DNA from: an uncultured Oscillospiraceae bacterium
Lineage (GTDB): Bacteria > Bacillota > Clostridia > Oscillospirales > Oscillospiraceae
DNA: 64,000 bases
NCBI GenBank assembly: GCA_947632175.1
Contig: CANROC010000007.1
Span: 1 to 64,000, forward strand
Direction of reading: 5' to 3'
How positions within the stretch are numbered: position 1 is the first letter of the stretch; every line of letters starts with the position of its first letter. Below are positions 26,615-39,800 of this stretch, one piece after another. The notes beneath the pieces are model-generated. The model was given only the letters and a program-made list of their open reading frames with translations. It searched no databases and was not told the DNA's origin. The translations under genes and the position numbers were made by a program.

Positions 26615-27203
26615 ACTGAAGGAACGTTGCAAATTGCTGGATGACTATGAAGATACTATTGAGATGATTCCGGTTGAAATTGATGGAGATTCGTTCTCGG
26701 TTAAGAGTCGTCTTAAACTTTCGGAGGCTCTTTCTTTTGCTGGAGATGTTTGCAATTCATGTTTTGATTCAAACGGAGATTACAGGCCGGAAGTCACTCA
26801 GTTCTTCATCAATTTGTTTACAATTATGTACTACACAGACATTGATGTTGGCAACGACGTTCGTGCGCAGTATGACGTCATTTACAGCACGAGAGGGCAG
26901 AACATCATTAATAAGATTACGTTCACTGTAGACTCTGGTCAGTACAACGATCTTCTCGGCGCAATTTATAAGCGCATCGAGTATCGCGCCAGCAGTAACA
27001 TCACTCGTCTTGAGGCGGCTGTGGTTAAGGCGACGGATGATGTGGAGTCCTTTGCCGAGAGTATGAAAGATTTGTTTGATGGGGTGAGCAAGGATGATAT
27101 CCAGAAGATCGCCAGTGCAGTAAAGAACGGTAGATTCAGCGAGAAGCGTCTTGTGGATGCATATCTCAATAAGTCTACCACTGGAAACAATGCTTCCAAA
27201 TGA
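26592..27203 (+). CDS. Tail assembly chaperone-like protein
   Basis: A 203-residue acidic protein in the position of the gpG-type chaperone that coats the tape measure before tube polymerisation. It is helical with a variable C-terminus (KSTTGNNASK). I see no slippery sequence giving a gpGT-like fusion with the next gene. The start lies within the preceding gene behind AAAAGGAG. Confidence 0.65.
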   Translation: MEQNNVIELKERCKLLDDYEDTIEMIPVEIDGDSFSVKSRLKLSEALSFAGDVCNSCFDSNGDYRPEVTQFFINLFTIMYYTDIDVGNDVRAQYDVIYSTRGQNIINKITFTVDSGQYNDLLGAIYKRIEYRASSNITRLEAAVVKATDDVESFAESMKDLFDGVSKDDIQKIASAVKNGRFSEKRLVDAYLNKSTTGNNASK

Positions 27204-27217
27204 TGGAAGTGGTGTAG

Positions 27218-27883
27218 ATGGCGAGTAAGTATTTTGATGCGGACGCAATGGAGAAGGAGATAAATAAAATATTAACTGGCAAGGTTGGAAAGAGATGGGC
27301 AAGAAAGGCTGGAGCAACGGGCAGTAGGACTAATACAAACACGACTATCGGAAAGAACAGAATTATAAGCCATATGGTCAGACTTGGTTACGATGTGGCT
27401 CAGGCTCTAGAAGATAATTTACCAAAGGGTCTTAAGGAAACTGACGGGCCAAATCTTCTGCCTGTTACTGTATCGCATCCTGCACCAGTGCAAGGAGAAG
27501 ACGGCGTATATTCTATCAAAATATCATTCCAAGAAAACAGTCTTAGTAGAAAGTCATTGTATGCAACAGAACATTCACTATTACTAAACAAAGATGTATC
27601 TTACTATACAGGAGAAGGCATCGATAATATCGCAGCTCTATTTAATAACGGGTATGAGATTGACGTACAGCATAAGAACTTGCCATATGGCCTTTGGGAA
27701 AATAAAGGGTATTACACTCATGCGCTTCAAGAGCGCAAAGGAAGCAAGTTCGTGAATAATGTCGCTGATGACTTTCTGGAAATGGAAGCTCGCGATCGAG
27801 AATTCGGACCTTACATAATCGATATCGAAGTTACAGAAGATTATGCGATCATGAACGATGATGATTTTAAACTTTCTGAATAA
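27218..27883 (+). CDS. Tail-region hypothetical protein
   Basis: A 221-residue protein between the chaperone-like gene and the tape measure. The basic N-terminus (KVGKRWARKAGATGSRTNTN) is followed by alpha/beta sequence. Its place matches the second tail-chaperone gene of many siphophages, but the sequence is not recognisable as such. It ends 39 bases before the tape-measure start. Confidence 0.65.
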   Translation: MASKYFDADAMEKEINKILTGKVGKRWARKAGATGSRTNTNTTIGKNRIISHMVRLGYDVAQALEDNLPKGLKETDGPNLLPVTVSHPAPVQGEDGVYSIKISFQENSLSRKSLYATEHSLLLNKDVSYYTGEGIDNIAALFNNGYEIDVQHKNLPYGLWENKGYYTHALQERKGSKFVNNVADDFLEMEARDREFGPYIIDIEVTEDYAIMNDDDFKLSE

Positions 27884-27922
27884 TAATCAAAAATATTTTT
27901 AATAAAGAGAGAGGTGAAATAT

Positions 27923-30900
27923 ATGGCAGCTGTGGGTGAAATGCAAATTCTATTCTCAGTATACGGTGGATCTAGTATAAGTGCTGGGTCTGGGGCAAAG
28001 ATAGTTGGGGATCTTGACAGCATAGTAAGGAGAATAAATGAAAACCCATACGAAATCAAGTACACGTTTGTCCCTGGAGAATCGGAAAGCCAGATGCGTC
28101 AGACTTTTATAGACCAGCTGAATCGAATCCGTGGTGGGATTAAGGATTATTCGATAGGTATTAAAGGATTTCATATTGAACAATCTGCTATTGATGGCGT
28201 AATTCGCCAGATTAACCAAGCTTTTCGTAATACGTCTTTGAACCAGACAATAACGGTGAATGCAACTGAAAACGGGATTGCACCTCTTATTCAGAGCATT
28301 GATACACTGCATTCAAAGATGGAAGCAGTATCTAAGTCAAGTTCGTTCAGGAAATCGTTTGACGTTGCCGCCGAACTTAATAAGACAACATCTGCATACA
28401 TCAGGCAACAGGACGCAGTAGATCACCTCACTCATCTTATCAACGCGCAGAAGGAGGCAATGAAGCAGTCCATCACGCGCCAACAGGCATTTAACGCCGT
28501 CAGAAGTAAGATTGAGGATAAGATGACGTCGTACTACAGGTTCGAGTCTCCAACGTCAAAAGGGCAGATAGATCAGACAGAACTGAAAAGAGTGCTTGAT
28601 TACTTTGAGCAATACAGAGAACTAATGACTAACAATATCGGCTTGCTTCGCGTGTTCTCCGCACAGTTGGACAGGGTTGGCAATGACTCGAAGTCAATAC
28701 AGACAGTGATAAGTCCTATTGCTCAATATAGTCATATTGCAAAGAACAGTAGTACTCGAAACACTTCGATGCAGCATCAGGTATTTCAGAACATCGCAAG
28801 GCAGATTGCCGGCAATGTAACATCTACACGGATTACAGGCGCCGTGCCTGGAGATGTTGAGGAGTTCAAGCAAGTTACTAGTACGTTGCTTTCGTTTGTA
28901 AATTCTATAAAGGGTGCTAAGCCGTCGTCTATTATTTCCACTACAGATAAGGCATTCTTTGATTGGCTTACAACTAAAGGCACAGATGCGCAGAAAGCAT
29001 TGTTTGGTATAACATCTGCTCTCCACACATCTGAAGCGCAGATGGAAGGATTTAGAAGTGGACTCAATAGTGTTATCTCAAGATATTCGACATTTACGAA
29101 CAATAAGGGCGTGGATATATCTCTGTTTGGGTCAGAACCAACAAGCAAAGACACGAACGCTCTTAAGATTAATACAAAAGGCATCGATGAAGCGATGGCA
29201 GAAAGAGAGCGTGTCCGCGCAAGTCTTTTGGAGCGGCAACAGGAAGACCTGAAACTTATGGCCGCAATTGAGCAACGGTACAATGAACTTGCGTCAAGTG
29301 GCAGGTCTACTTTTAACTTCAAGCAGTTGCAGAACGGATGGGAAGTAAACACAGAAGGGCTCAATGAGATTAAAGCTCTTTTCCCGATGCTGACCCCCGC
29401 TGTTATGAGATATCAGCAGGCAATCAAAGATGCTAATGCGGAGACTCAGCAACTGATTGCTCTCTCAGAATTGCCTGACACTATTCTCAGATATAGCGAG
29501 TTTGCTCCAAATCTGCAAACTGCGTCCACCCATTCTCTTCAGAATGAGGGCATCTTCACTACATATGAAGAGCTTATGGCAAATCTTAATAAGACGACTG
29601 CTGGTTCGAGCATTATCAACGTCTTCGAGCGCGCAAGAACTTTGTTTGAACAGGATACTGATATGCTTACACTGTTCAACAATGCACTCCAAGCTGTAAG
29701 TTCTAACAAGGCGCTTCTTGAAGTGGCTAAGCAACTGAACATGGTTCTTCAGTATGGGACTGACGTTGTTACCGTTGGAGAGAATCTGAATAAGATATTC
29801 GAGAAACAGAACATGGCAACCATTCCAGCACTGCTCCCGAAATTCGAGGATTATGCTGCGAGTGGCGACACGAGTATGACTCTTGAGCGTTACCAGCAAG
29901 AAATTGAGATGCGAAAGGAACTTCAGCGTCTTGGCATCCAGATGAATAAGTCTGAAGACACGCTTGTTCCGTACACATATCTGACAGATATGGCGGCAAA
30001 ATATCCAGTTGTTATTAACTATCTTAAGGATATGGTGTCGTACTACGAAAAGTTGAACAAAATGGGAAGATATACTCCTGCCACTCCGCAGACTGCAGTC
30101 CCAACTCAGACTGCTCAGCCGATTGGCGGAGTTACTGTAATGTATGGTTTACAGAATAATACAGCCATTGCAGACGAACATCTCGACGAAATTTTGGATA
30201 AGCTTGCTACTGCTGTTGCTAACGCGACGACTTTGCGTATTGAGACGACAGAAGCTCAGAAGCAGGTGGACCAGCAGGTTCAGGCAGAAGAGGTGACTCT
30301 CAAAGATCGTGTTGAAAAGCTGGCAAGTGACATCCAGACGTCTATTGACGCTCTCAACAGGCTTAATCTGAAGACCGATATTGACCAGAATATCAAGACT
30401 ATCATCAGCAATCTCCTCGTTGACCTTTCTCAAAAGAAAGCAGAGATTAACGATGTGCTCACGCAACTTGGAGACAAGACAACTGTAATGAGCGACAATC
30501 CTCTCGTTGGTCATACATCACAGATTGAATCTGACATCCAGAACATCCAGCGTAGAGCCAGTGGGTTGGTTGAAGCCGCTGAGAACCAGCGCCTCTTGAA
30601 CGAAGCAACCAGAGAGTTCCAGGAGATGAGGATGAGAGCGTCCAGTCTCCGTGACGATATTACTTCAATCGACGCAGCCGCACTTTCTGAAACACAGGCA
30701 GCTTCGTATCAGACTATCTCTGACAAAGTGGATAGTGTGCGCGAAAAGTTGCTTGAAGTTCCAGAAACATTAAGGCTTGGTTCTCAAGAGCTTACCGACT
30801 TTGTTCAGGCTCGCAAGAACGACCTTGAGTCGATCCGACAGGAGATATATCAGTTCAGAGAGTCGCTTGGAACTGGCTTTATTACTGAGGCAGGTGCTAC

Positions 30901-33900
30901 CGATCAGCTGAAGTCGCAGATCGACGAAAATCTGAGACAGCTTGAGACGAGCTACGAGAATGCAATGGCTAAAATTCGTAGCACATCTGCCTTTGGCCTG
31001 AACGACGCTCAGCGCAGGAATATTGACGCTGCCGCTCAGAATCTGGCCGCTGTGAATTCCATAGATGCAATTCGTGCAAGGTCTGAATCCGCAACGACTG
31101 AAAGAGACCAGAATCTAGTACTTTACGATATTGGCAAAGTGCAAAGCGAGATTTCTGCGATTGATGCGCAGACAGACGCTGTAAGGAGAGCATACGAGGC
31201 TCTTGCGCAACTGAATGCGGAGCGCAGTGTTTATAACACACCAACGCGTTTGGCACAGGGAACTATAGACCAGATCGATTCTGCTGACAGGTCAACGTTG
31301 ACTGAAGCGCAGATTACATCTCTTGAGCAATACAGAACTGACATCGCCAATATCCAGCAGGATATTGCTACCGACGCAACGAAGACCGGAAGGTCTCTCA
31401 GTGAAGTTGCAAGCTCAGCAGCGGACTACTCCACTAGAATCAGGGAAATTGCGGATAGCGTACAGCAGATTTTGTATCCGCGCTCTGCGCCTGAGAATCT
31501 TGTTCCTCAATATGACCAGTTCCTCGAAAAGATTACGGCGATTAAGGAATCGCTTAGCACGATGTACAATGCGCCTGGGGCAGACACCGCATTCAAAGAT
31601 CAGGTTCAGTCCGCTCTTATGACGGCAACTCAGTATGAGAACAGAATCGCCCGTGTGCGCGACGAATTCAATCAATTGCAGTCGGATTCAGAACGTAATA
31701 CATATCTTATCGGTCAGGGGATGCTCGGAGACGAAGTTCAATCGATTAACGACACAACCGAAGCTCTCCAGAAAATGGCTGATGTAAGGCGTCAGCTTAT
31801 CCAGACCGAATCTGCTCTTGCTCCGGCAATGTCCGCACGAAATTCCGTAGAGACGCAGCTCAAATCCATCAACATGATTGGAGCCGATGCAGAGACGATC
31901 AAGAGCTATCAGGATCTCAATAGTAGACTGAACGATCTTACTGCAAAGTTGAGTGACATCCCGCAGGAAGCACGCACTGACGCAGACGCAATGAATACCT
32001 TTGTAACGAATTCCATTAATAAGTTTACAGAGCTTAGTAAATCTGTTGAGGAGTTCAGTGATAAGCTTGCGCACGCAAGATCTGCGGTATCCGAAGTAGC
32101 GTCCGTTCAGTACGCACCCGCTATGAAGAGGTCTGCTGAAACAAGAGAGTCTCTTGAGCAGCTTGGCGCGATTGGGCGTGAAGAAATGGACCGTATGAGT
32201 GCGTCTCTGTTCGGCCCGTCGTTTGGTTTTAATGCAATGGGCGAGCCTGACGAATCTACCAGTTTCTTCATGCAGTTCCGTAATCTTATTGGCGATTATG
32301 CCAAAGCAAAGCAGGAACTAGAAGACGACATGCGCAAGAATCTTTCCGGCGAGCAACTGGTTGAATCCGCGCAGAACAGACTGACGGATCTCCAGAAGAT
32401 TGCCTCGAAGGTCAAGACGATTATCTCTACCATCACGACTGAACAGGAACGTGAGTCTCTGTACAACGGTGCTTCAAGAGAGTTGATGGACGAACGAATT
32501 CGCCAGGATAAGGTTAACATGTTGAACAAGACGCTGTTCGCCAACGTTATGGGAGCGATTGACAGCTCACAGTCAGAAGATGAAGCTATTAAGGCTGACG
32601 AAATTCGTGCCAGATATCAGGAATGGATCATGCAGGCACGCAGTGTGTACAACACGGTTGGCAAGACGAAAGAACAGATTATAGCTGAGATTGACGACTA
32701 TATCCAGTCTGGCAGAGATATTGAGACTGCGGCTGTTCGTCTGAGAGGGACTGCCGGTGGCGGCATCGACAGACAGCAAATCCAGGCGATGATTGCTCCG
32801 TACACCAAGAGCGCAAGTAATATGCTCACCAGTGTGATTCAGGGTCAACTTCTTCCGAAAGATGTTCTGACGCAAGATCAGATTAAGATGGTAGACGACC
32901 TTGTAGCAAGCTACACGAGATACAAAGCATCTCTGAGCGGATTGACCATGGATACGAACAAGACCGTCGATTCGACCAGAGAGTATATTGAAGGCCAAGG
33001 AGGACTGCGGCAGCTTCGTGATGAAGTGATGAGCAACATCGCCGCCGTTACAAATCTGATTAAGTCTATGGATGAGTTAGCAAACGCTAACAAGAAAGCT
33101 CAGATGAAGCCTCTCGATTCTCAGGTGAGTCAGGCTGGTACCGGTATCGGCAAGCTTGGAAGAGTGACACTGACTGATGAACAGGATGCGCAGTACAAGC
33201 AGATCCTTCAGGATTACGCAAATCTCATCGCTACGCAGATGAAGCTCCGGCGTGAGACGGACGCGAGTTCGCGGTCATTCCAGACTCTCAACCAGACAGC
33301 TCGTGATGCGGCGACAAAGCTAAACGCGGATATCAATTCCTTGCTTGGAGAAGTGACTCCTGGCGCACAGGCAACCAAAGCTCAAGAGCAGTATACCCAA
33401 GAGGTTGACGCCACGCGAATTGCGATCTCTGCCGCAAAGAAGGAGCAGGATTCGTATTTTGCGGAAACGCTGTCGAATGCGAATAAGAGTATCAGCGTGT
33501 TTGAGAAGAGCGGACCGACTGGAGCGTATGCTGACCAGCTCACTCAATATCGGCAGCTGGTGGAACAGTTCTATGAGATGTACCAGAATTTCCGTGGAGC
33601 CACCGACTTCTCTAGTGTGGATGATGTCGCAAGCAGGTCTCATGCGATTGTTGCTGTTGCGCAGAGTATCGTGAATCTGGGCACTGAGATGGACAAGACA
33701 TTTCGTGCGGCTGGTGGTCCTCTTGACGAGCAGAGGCAGAAAGTCATTGATCTGAAGGGTAGATACAAAGACGCGAAGACTGAGATCGCTGCTCTAAACA
33801 AAGAGATTGATAAGCTGAGAGGCGACACGTCCGATGCGACTATGCTCACGCAACTTGACGAGGCGAAGTCTAACGTCAGTGGTATCAGCGATGAACTATT

Positions 33901-36177
33901 GAAAATAACGAAGGCGTCTTTCGTCAGCGCAGGTGGAGCAACCGGCAACGGGTTCACTGTGATTGGCGATGCACTTCAGAGTGTCGAGCAGAGATTGACG
34001 TCCGCACGCACAAGCGTGGATGGATACGCAGAAAGCGTACGGAATGCAGCTGAGCAGCAGCAGATGTTTGCGGAGCAGCAGTCGAGAATTGCGCAGGGAG
34101 ACTCTGCTACGCTTCTCACAAGGCTTTCAGGCGTCAACCGCGACATCAATCAGATCGGCGGTAGGTACGGCGCAAGCATTACTCTTGGTGATGACCTCAA
34201 CACTCTTGAAAGGGAGTACACGTCGCTGAGAGCGAGAGCCAAAGATTTGGCAAATGAGACTAATACTGAGACTGACGCTTACAAGAATCTGTACGCACAG
34301 CTCGTTAAGGATATCGAAGTTCTTCAAGAACTGTCAACTATGAAGTTGAATGAGGCTCGCGCAAGTGCGGAGGCAAAACGTGCAGAGGATGAGTATAACG
34401 CCAGTAAAGAGAATGCTCTTGGAGCAGCTCAGGGTCGGCTTATGGAAGCTAATCTTGGAAGCTATCTCAAGTCCGCAAATAGGAGTGGCCAGTTCTTCTC
34501 CAGTCTGGATGGCGTTGGTACGGATATCAACATCCTTGGTTTCATGAGGCAGCTCGAGGATGCTAGGATTGAGTACGAAAAATTCAAGAGCGACATGGCG
34601 GCTGGGTTCGCGACTCCTGCCGATATGCAAAGTTCGTATGAAGGCGTCCTTGCCATAATGAGAGACCTGACGTATCAGGCTGTAAGGCTTGAGGCGGAAC
34701 TGTCAAGGTCTGGGGAGGTGCTCGATACTGAGAGAGCGAAAGCTGCGTATGTCAAGGTCGAGTATACTGACATGAATGCGACGGTGAAGGATCTAAGCAA
34801 GCAGATGGAGGCTCTGAAAGGCGTTGCTTTCCGGGATGAGGATAAGGCAACGATTGCGGAGACCAGAGAACAGCTTGCTAGTATTTCTCAGACTCTTGAA
34901 AGATTCAAGAAGATTGACGTGTCAATTGGATTTGAAGGTCTGAAGGAACGGGCAGCTGAGATTCAGCAAACCATCACTAATGTAGTAAACGATATCAATA
35001 CTAAGCTTGGAAGCGTTGGTGCAAATTTCTGGGATACTGATGGGCTTATCCTGCTGAATGATGCGTACAATAGCGGACTTAAAGAGATTGACCAGATGAT
35101 GAGTAGAGTTCAGAAGAGTATGGAGAATCTCGGAAGCGTCAACTGGTCTGACGCGGCGAAGGAGCAGGTAGACGAGCTTAAGACCAAGTATTCTGAATTG
35201 CAGAGACAGGTAGAAGAGTTTAAAGCAACATCTGCTGGGCAGTATACGACAACCGCTAGCGTTAATGGGGCAGTTTCAGACATACTCAATTTTGGTAATG
35301 GTTTGCAGGCGTCTGCGACTGAGCAGTTCAACAACTCTCAGCTCAAAGAGAGAGTTGCTCTGCTTCAACAGATGAATAGTCTGATTCAGTCTACTCAGAA
35401 AAATGCACAGAAGTGGAAAGGCGCGCAGTTTGGTTCAGAAAAAGCAAACTATGAGAAATTGGTTGAACAGCTGCAGCAACTTCAGGCTCTTTATAATAGG
35501 TTCCAAAGCGACTCAGGTCTTCCGGCAAAGCAAGCATCGAAAGACTTTCTTAGTATTAAAGAGCAAATCTTAGATCTTAGTAAAACGATTAGAGACGGAG
35601 GCGGGAACATCCAGTCGTTTGGAGACAGATTCAAACGTGCGTTTGCCTCTGTGTCTTATATGTTTAGCGCTTCGAGACTTATTATGAATACGATTCGACA
35701 GATTCGTGAGCTGATCAATACAACTATTGAGCTTGATGACCAGATGACGCAGCTTCGGATTGTCACTCAGCAAACTGAGGAAGTGTACCGGAGATATGCA
35801 GATTCGATCAAGTCTACAGCTCAGAGTATCGGCGTTGAGATTAGCGACCTGGTATCCGCAACTACAACATTCGCTCGTCTCGGGTACAATCTAGATGAGT
35901 CAAGTGCACTCGCAAAATATGTGGGCATGCTCGAGAGAGTTGGCGACATTGATACGCAGAAAGCACAGGATTCAGTTACGAGTATTTTGAAGGCGTTCAA
36001 TATTCAGATTGATGAAATTGAGAGTGTTATGGACAAGTTAGTGGTCGTGGGTAATGGAGCGCCCGTGTCGGTAGAGCAGTTGGCCGATAGTATGACGAAC
36101 GCATCTTCAGCGCTTGCCGCTTCTGGCAATAGTCTAGAGGAATCTATTGCATTGATCACAGCCGCAAACACGACCGT
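27923..36177 (+). CDS. Tape measure protein, exon 1
   Basis: First and largest exon of a four-exon tape-measure gene (27923-36177, 36465-36549, 36811-43045, 44548-45350) that joins in frame to about 5,125 residues. The tape measure spans the tail lumen and sets its length. At roughly 0.15 nm per helical residue this predicts about 770 nm, among the longest tails known. Exon 1 encodes 2,752 residues, mostly heptad-like alpha-helix rich in Gln, Ser, Asp and Thr. The conserved tape-measure core starts near residue 2,565 (SYMFSASRLIMNTIRQIREL) and runs across the first two introns. The ATG at 27923 follows GAGAGGTG. The exon ends within a Val codon; unspliced reading stops eight codons later at TAG 36197. 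Confidence 0.93.
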
Positions 36178-36464
36178 CGCTTCTGGCGGTCTGACATAGC
36201 AATATGTCTACGAAAAGTAGCTTAAATCGGAGAACGACCAATGGGATGGTCAACTCCGAGGGCAAGATATCGCACGAGATATCCCTGTAACGATCACAGC
36301 GTTCATGGCAACATGACGCGCACGCTACCTCCGGTACCAATCCGGATGATGATATGATCTGAACTGCAGCTATATCCCACAAAATGAAACTGCAGAAGAC
36401 GGAAGAAATTCCGTTTCGCCATCACCTGATGGTCAGTAGGTTTTAAACCGAAAGTAACAGAATG
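36178..36464 (+). ncRNA. Group I intron 4 (tape measure)
   Basis: A 287-base ORF-less intron. P1 is clear: exon GACCGT (36172-36177) pairs with GCGGTC at 36186-36191, with T-G at the splice site. P7 is CGATCA (in CCCTGTAACGATCACAG near 36291) with TGATC (in GATGATATGATC near 36354). The last base is G36464, preceded by AAAGTAACAGAATG, the same 3' end as intron 5. Splicing yields NTTV-QNASKASTGLRTI, a conserved tape-measure core sequence. Confidence 0.92.
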
Positions 36465-36549
36465 ACAGAATGCTTCTAAGGCTTCTACAGGTCTTAGAAC
36501 TATTGCGGCTAGAATCCGTAACACAAAATCAGAGCTTGACGAACTGGGT
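36465..36549 (+). CDS. Tape measure protein, exon 2 (micro-exon)
   Basis: An 85-base exon that encodes QNASKASTGLRTIAARIRNT and KSELDELG after completing the Val codon. It holds the most conserved part of the tape-measure core and has group I introns on both sides. No stop-free frame longer than this exists around it, so simple ORF calling misses it. Confidence 0.9.
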
Positions 36550-36810
36550 GCCATACGCCCAGTTGTGTAGTAATACGCAACAAGCATTGGCTCAAAACGG
36601 CAAACATCCAGAGATGGACAATGCCGTGGGTAAGAATCAGAAATGATTCCCTGTAACGACTGAGCTTGCGCAGTAATGTGCAGGCGCAATGCCAACCCCT
36701 ACCAGGGTGAATGCACAGTCTGATCTCACAATATAATCTAACGTCGAAATGTGAGAGGCAGGCCGAAAGACCTGCCCGCCACTTTATGTGGTCATAAAAG
36801 TAACAGAATG
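36550..36810 (+). ncRNA. Group I intron 5 (tape measure)
   Basis: A 261-base ORF-less intron with the best P1 of the window: exon AACTGGGT (36542-36549) pairs over eight bases with GCCCAGTT at 36557-36564. P7 is GACT (in CCCTGTAACGACTGAG near 36656) with AGTC (near 36717). The last 14 bases, AAAGTAACAGAATG, equal those of intron 4, and both share CCCTGTAACGA, so the two introns look related. It ends at G36810. Confidence 0.92.
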
Positions 36811-39800
36811 GAAGAAGCTCTGACAGACGCAAAATACAACGAACTGGTACGAGGACTTACTCGCCAAGGCGTATCACTTACCGACGCAAATGGTGAATTC
36901 AGAAGCACATACGATATTATTAAAGATATAGCCGAAATTTGGCCCACGCTTTCAAGTATGGAACAGTCCGGACTTGCGACAACGCTTGCAGGCACTCGTC
37001 AGCAGGCTATCTTCTTCTCACTAGTTGAGCAGTTCCGCGAAGCCACCGGCGCAATGGACGCAATGAACGACAGCGCAGGTCAGCTCGAAACGACTTACGG
37101 CTATTACATGGACAGCACATCTGCCCATATCAATCAGCTCAAAGTCGCTATGGAATCTCTCGGCGAAACTACCTTCGACACAGGATTCCTCAACTTCTTT
37201 GTAGACATCGGAACAATGCTCGCCAACTGGGCAAATGGAGCCATGACAGCCATGAACGCAATTGGCGGCCTCCGCACAGCTCTCATCGCACTTGTCGCAG
37301 TTTTGGCTATTGTTAAGGCTGACAATATTGGGATGTTCTTCATGGAACTTGGCAGTGCAGTTCTTTCAACAGCAAAAGCGATGGCGACATATGTCACATT
37401 CCTCCCGCAGGTATTTGGCGCATACAAGAGCATCATTACTGGGTCCGCAACTCTTACGGCTGGACTATCAGATTTGGGTGCGGCAGCTAGCACAGCTGGC
37501 CTCTCGCTTAGTGGTATTCAGGCGGCGCTTATCCCAATTGTGGCAGTTGTTGCAGCCGCAGTTACCGCTTTCGTCGCATATAACGCGCAGGTTGAGAAGA
37601 TGCGTGAGGAGACTCGCCAAAACGCTCTAGAGGCGAAAAATCAGACCGACGCTCTCAACGACCTAATCAAAACCTACAAGCAGCTTGGTGCGGACGGCAT
37701 TCAGGGCGACGAACTTGAGCAGATCCTCCAGCTCCAGACTGACATCTGCAATTCCGTTCAGACGCAAGTTGAGAACATTGACTTAGCCAACGGCAAGTAC
37801 GAAGAACAGCTTCTGCTTCTACATAAAATTGCCGCCGCAAACGCGGAGGAAAATAAGGATGAATTTAAAGAAGAATACGAAGCTACAAAGAGTGACGTCG
37901 AAAAAGGCGTGAAGGAAGTCAGAAATGGTTTTGTGAACGGACTTCTTCAGAACCTTATCGCTGGAATCCTCAGGGAAGGCGGCGATAATTACAACCAGTT
38001 CCTTGCTGACTCTGTGAAGAATCTTGTTGGCGAAGATGGTGTCTACGACTTCCTTTACAAGTTTGACAACTCATCTCTTGAGGAGCAGTTGAAACTTGTT
38101 GAAAGCTTGCATACGCTTTTGTTGGAGAATACAAACGTAGCTCCAATTGCCAGCGAGTATAACATAAACATTGACCCGATACTTGACAAACTTGGCGATG
38201 CATCAACCAAGCTCAAGGAGTTTATCAGGCAGGAGAATGAAGCAGCTGATAACTACTTCGAGAATGAATCCGTACGCAACATTGACAGCGAGATTAACAA
38301 AGCGCTTGGCAAGGACACTGTAGATAACCTGGATGAGTATATCACTGTTCTTGACCAGCTCAACAGTGAAGGGTTTGAATCACGCGAGATTGATAAGTAC
38401 AGAGAATCTCTTGCCAGCATATATCCAGAACTTGCAAGAAGCATCGAAGTTGCAGAAGATGGCACAATATCCTTCGTCAAGCTGAAGTCCTCTCTTGCCA
38501 ACGTGGACGAAGCAATCGAATCCACAGGTGATATCATCTCTGTTCTCAATACTGCTTACACCGAAATGGGATCCGCACTTGGCGGTCTTTCTCCTGACAC
38601 AATCAAAGCTCTGGCGAAAGCCGACGAAGATTTCATCAAGTACCTTGAGGTCGAGAACGGACAGCTCAAGCTCAACACCGAAGCTTTGAACGAATACGCA
38701 CGCAGTAAGATGCAGTCGAAAATTGAAGCGAACCAAGCTGACCTCGATACAACTTACGAACAACTTGCGGAGATGGAGAGGGAACACGCCGGAATCACAG
38801 AGGCTATGAATGAATACCTCAACATTGAAGCAGAGATGAAACAGAACGGAATCAGTCCGAATCAGACGAAGCTTGGCAATGTTGAGATGGAATTCCGTCC
38901 GAAAATCGAGTGGGACGAAGCCACATTTGATAAGTACAAAGATATCCTTGCCACATGGTTCAGCAACGAACTTTCCGGAGAGGAACTTGAGCAGACGCTC
39001 AGAGACGAATTCCTCGGAACTGTCAGTACTGTCTGGGGCGGCTTTGACGAATTCGGCGATGTCCAGATTCCGATCGCTTACACTCCGTTTATAAATGAAG
39101 CTGGGAATCTTGTGCCTCTCACTAGCGACTCCGTATACGATTATCTTGAGAAGATTGCGAACGACTCGATTGTTGACGGAAAAGTTGATCTGAGCAGGCT
39201 TCTCGAACTTGACGAGAATGGCATCACGACAAAAGTCAATGGTGTTGTGCGGCATATCTCCAATATCATTATGGGAGCAGGCGAAGATGCGGAGAAGAAT
39301 TCTATCGCAGGACACTACGTTGGACAGTTTGGAGCGCTCGAGCTTGCGAAGCAGGGCATCATCCAGACTGGAATCAATCCGGAAGGATTGGATGTTGCTA
39401 TTGGCAAATTTGAAAGCCTGAACGAACAGGCTGAAAACTTCCAGAGTATCGGTGCTGTTCTGAACGAGATGTATTCCGACCTCATGTCTACTTCAATAGG
39501 CGAAAGTCCGGTTGGAATTGTTAAGCCACTAGGAAATCTTGAGGACCAGATTGCGTCCATCTCTGAAGCTATGCGTGACTTCGAGGACGACGGGACAGTA
39601 TCCTTCAAGTCCATGTCTGAGCTGTTTGATGACTTTGGACATCTCGACTCGTTCGAGAACTTTATCTCCGTCCTTTCCAACGGTAAATCCACAATGGAAC
39701 AGGTGCAGGCCGCATCCAATGCTCTTGCTACGGAATACTTCAATCAGATTGGTATCCTGAACCAGCTGACTGAAGAGAACAAGGAAGTAGCCGTCCTCGC

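Noticed and set aside
36197..36199. TAG recoding (stop-codon reassignment) in the tape measure
   Set aside because: Downstream sequence in the same frame has further stops and is not protein-like; intron structure explains the break, and all other genes use TAA, TGA and TAG normally.
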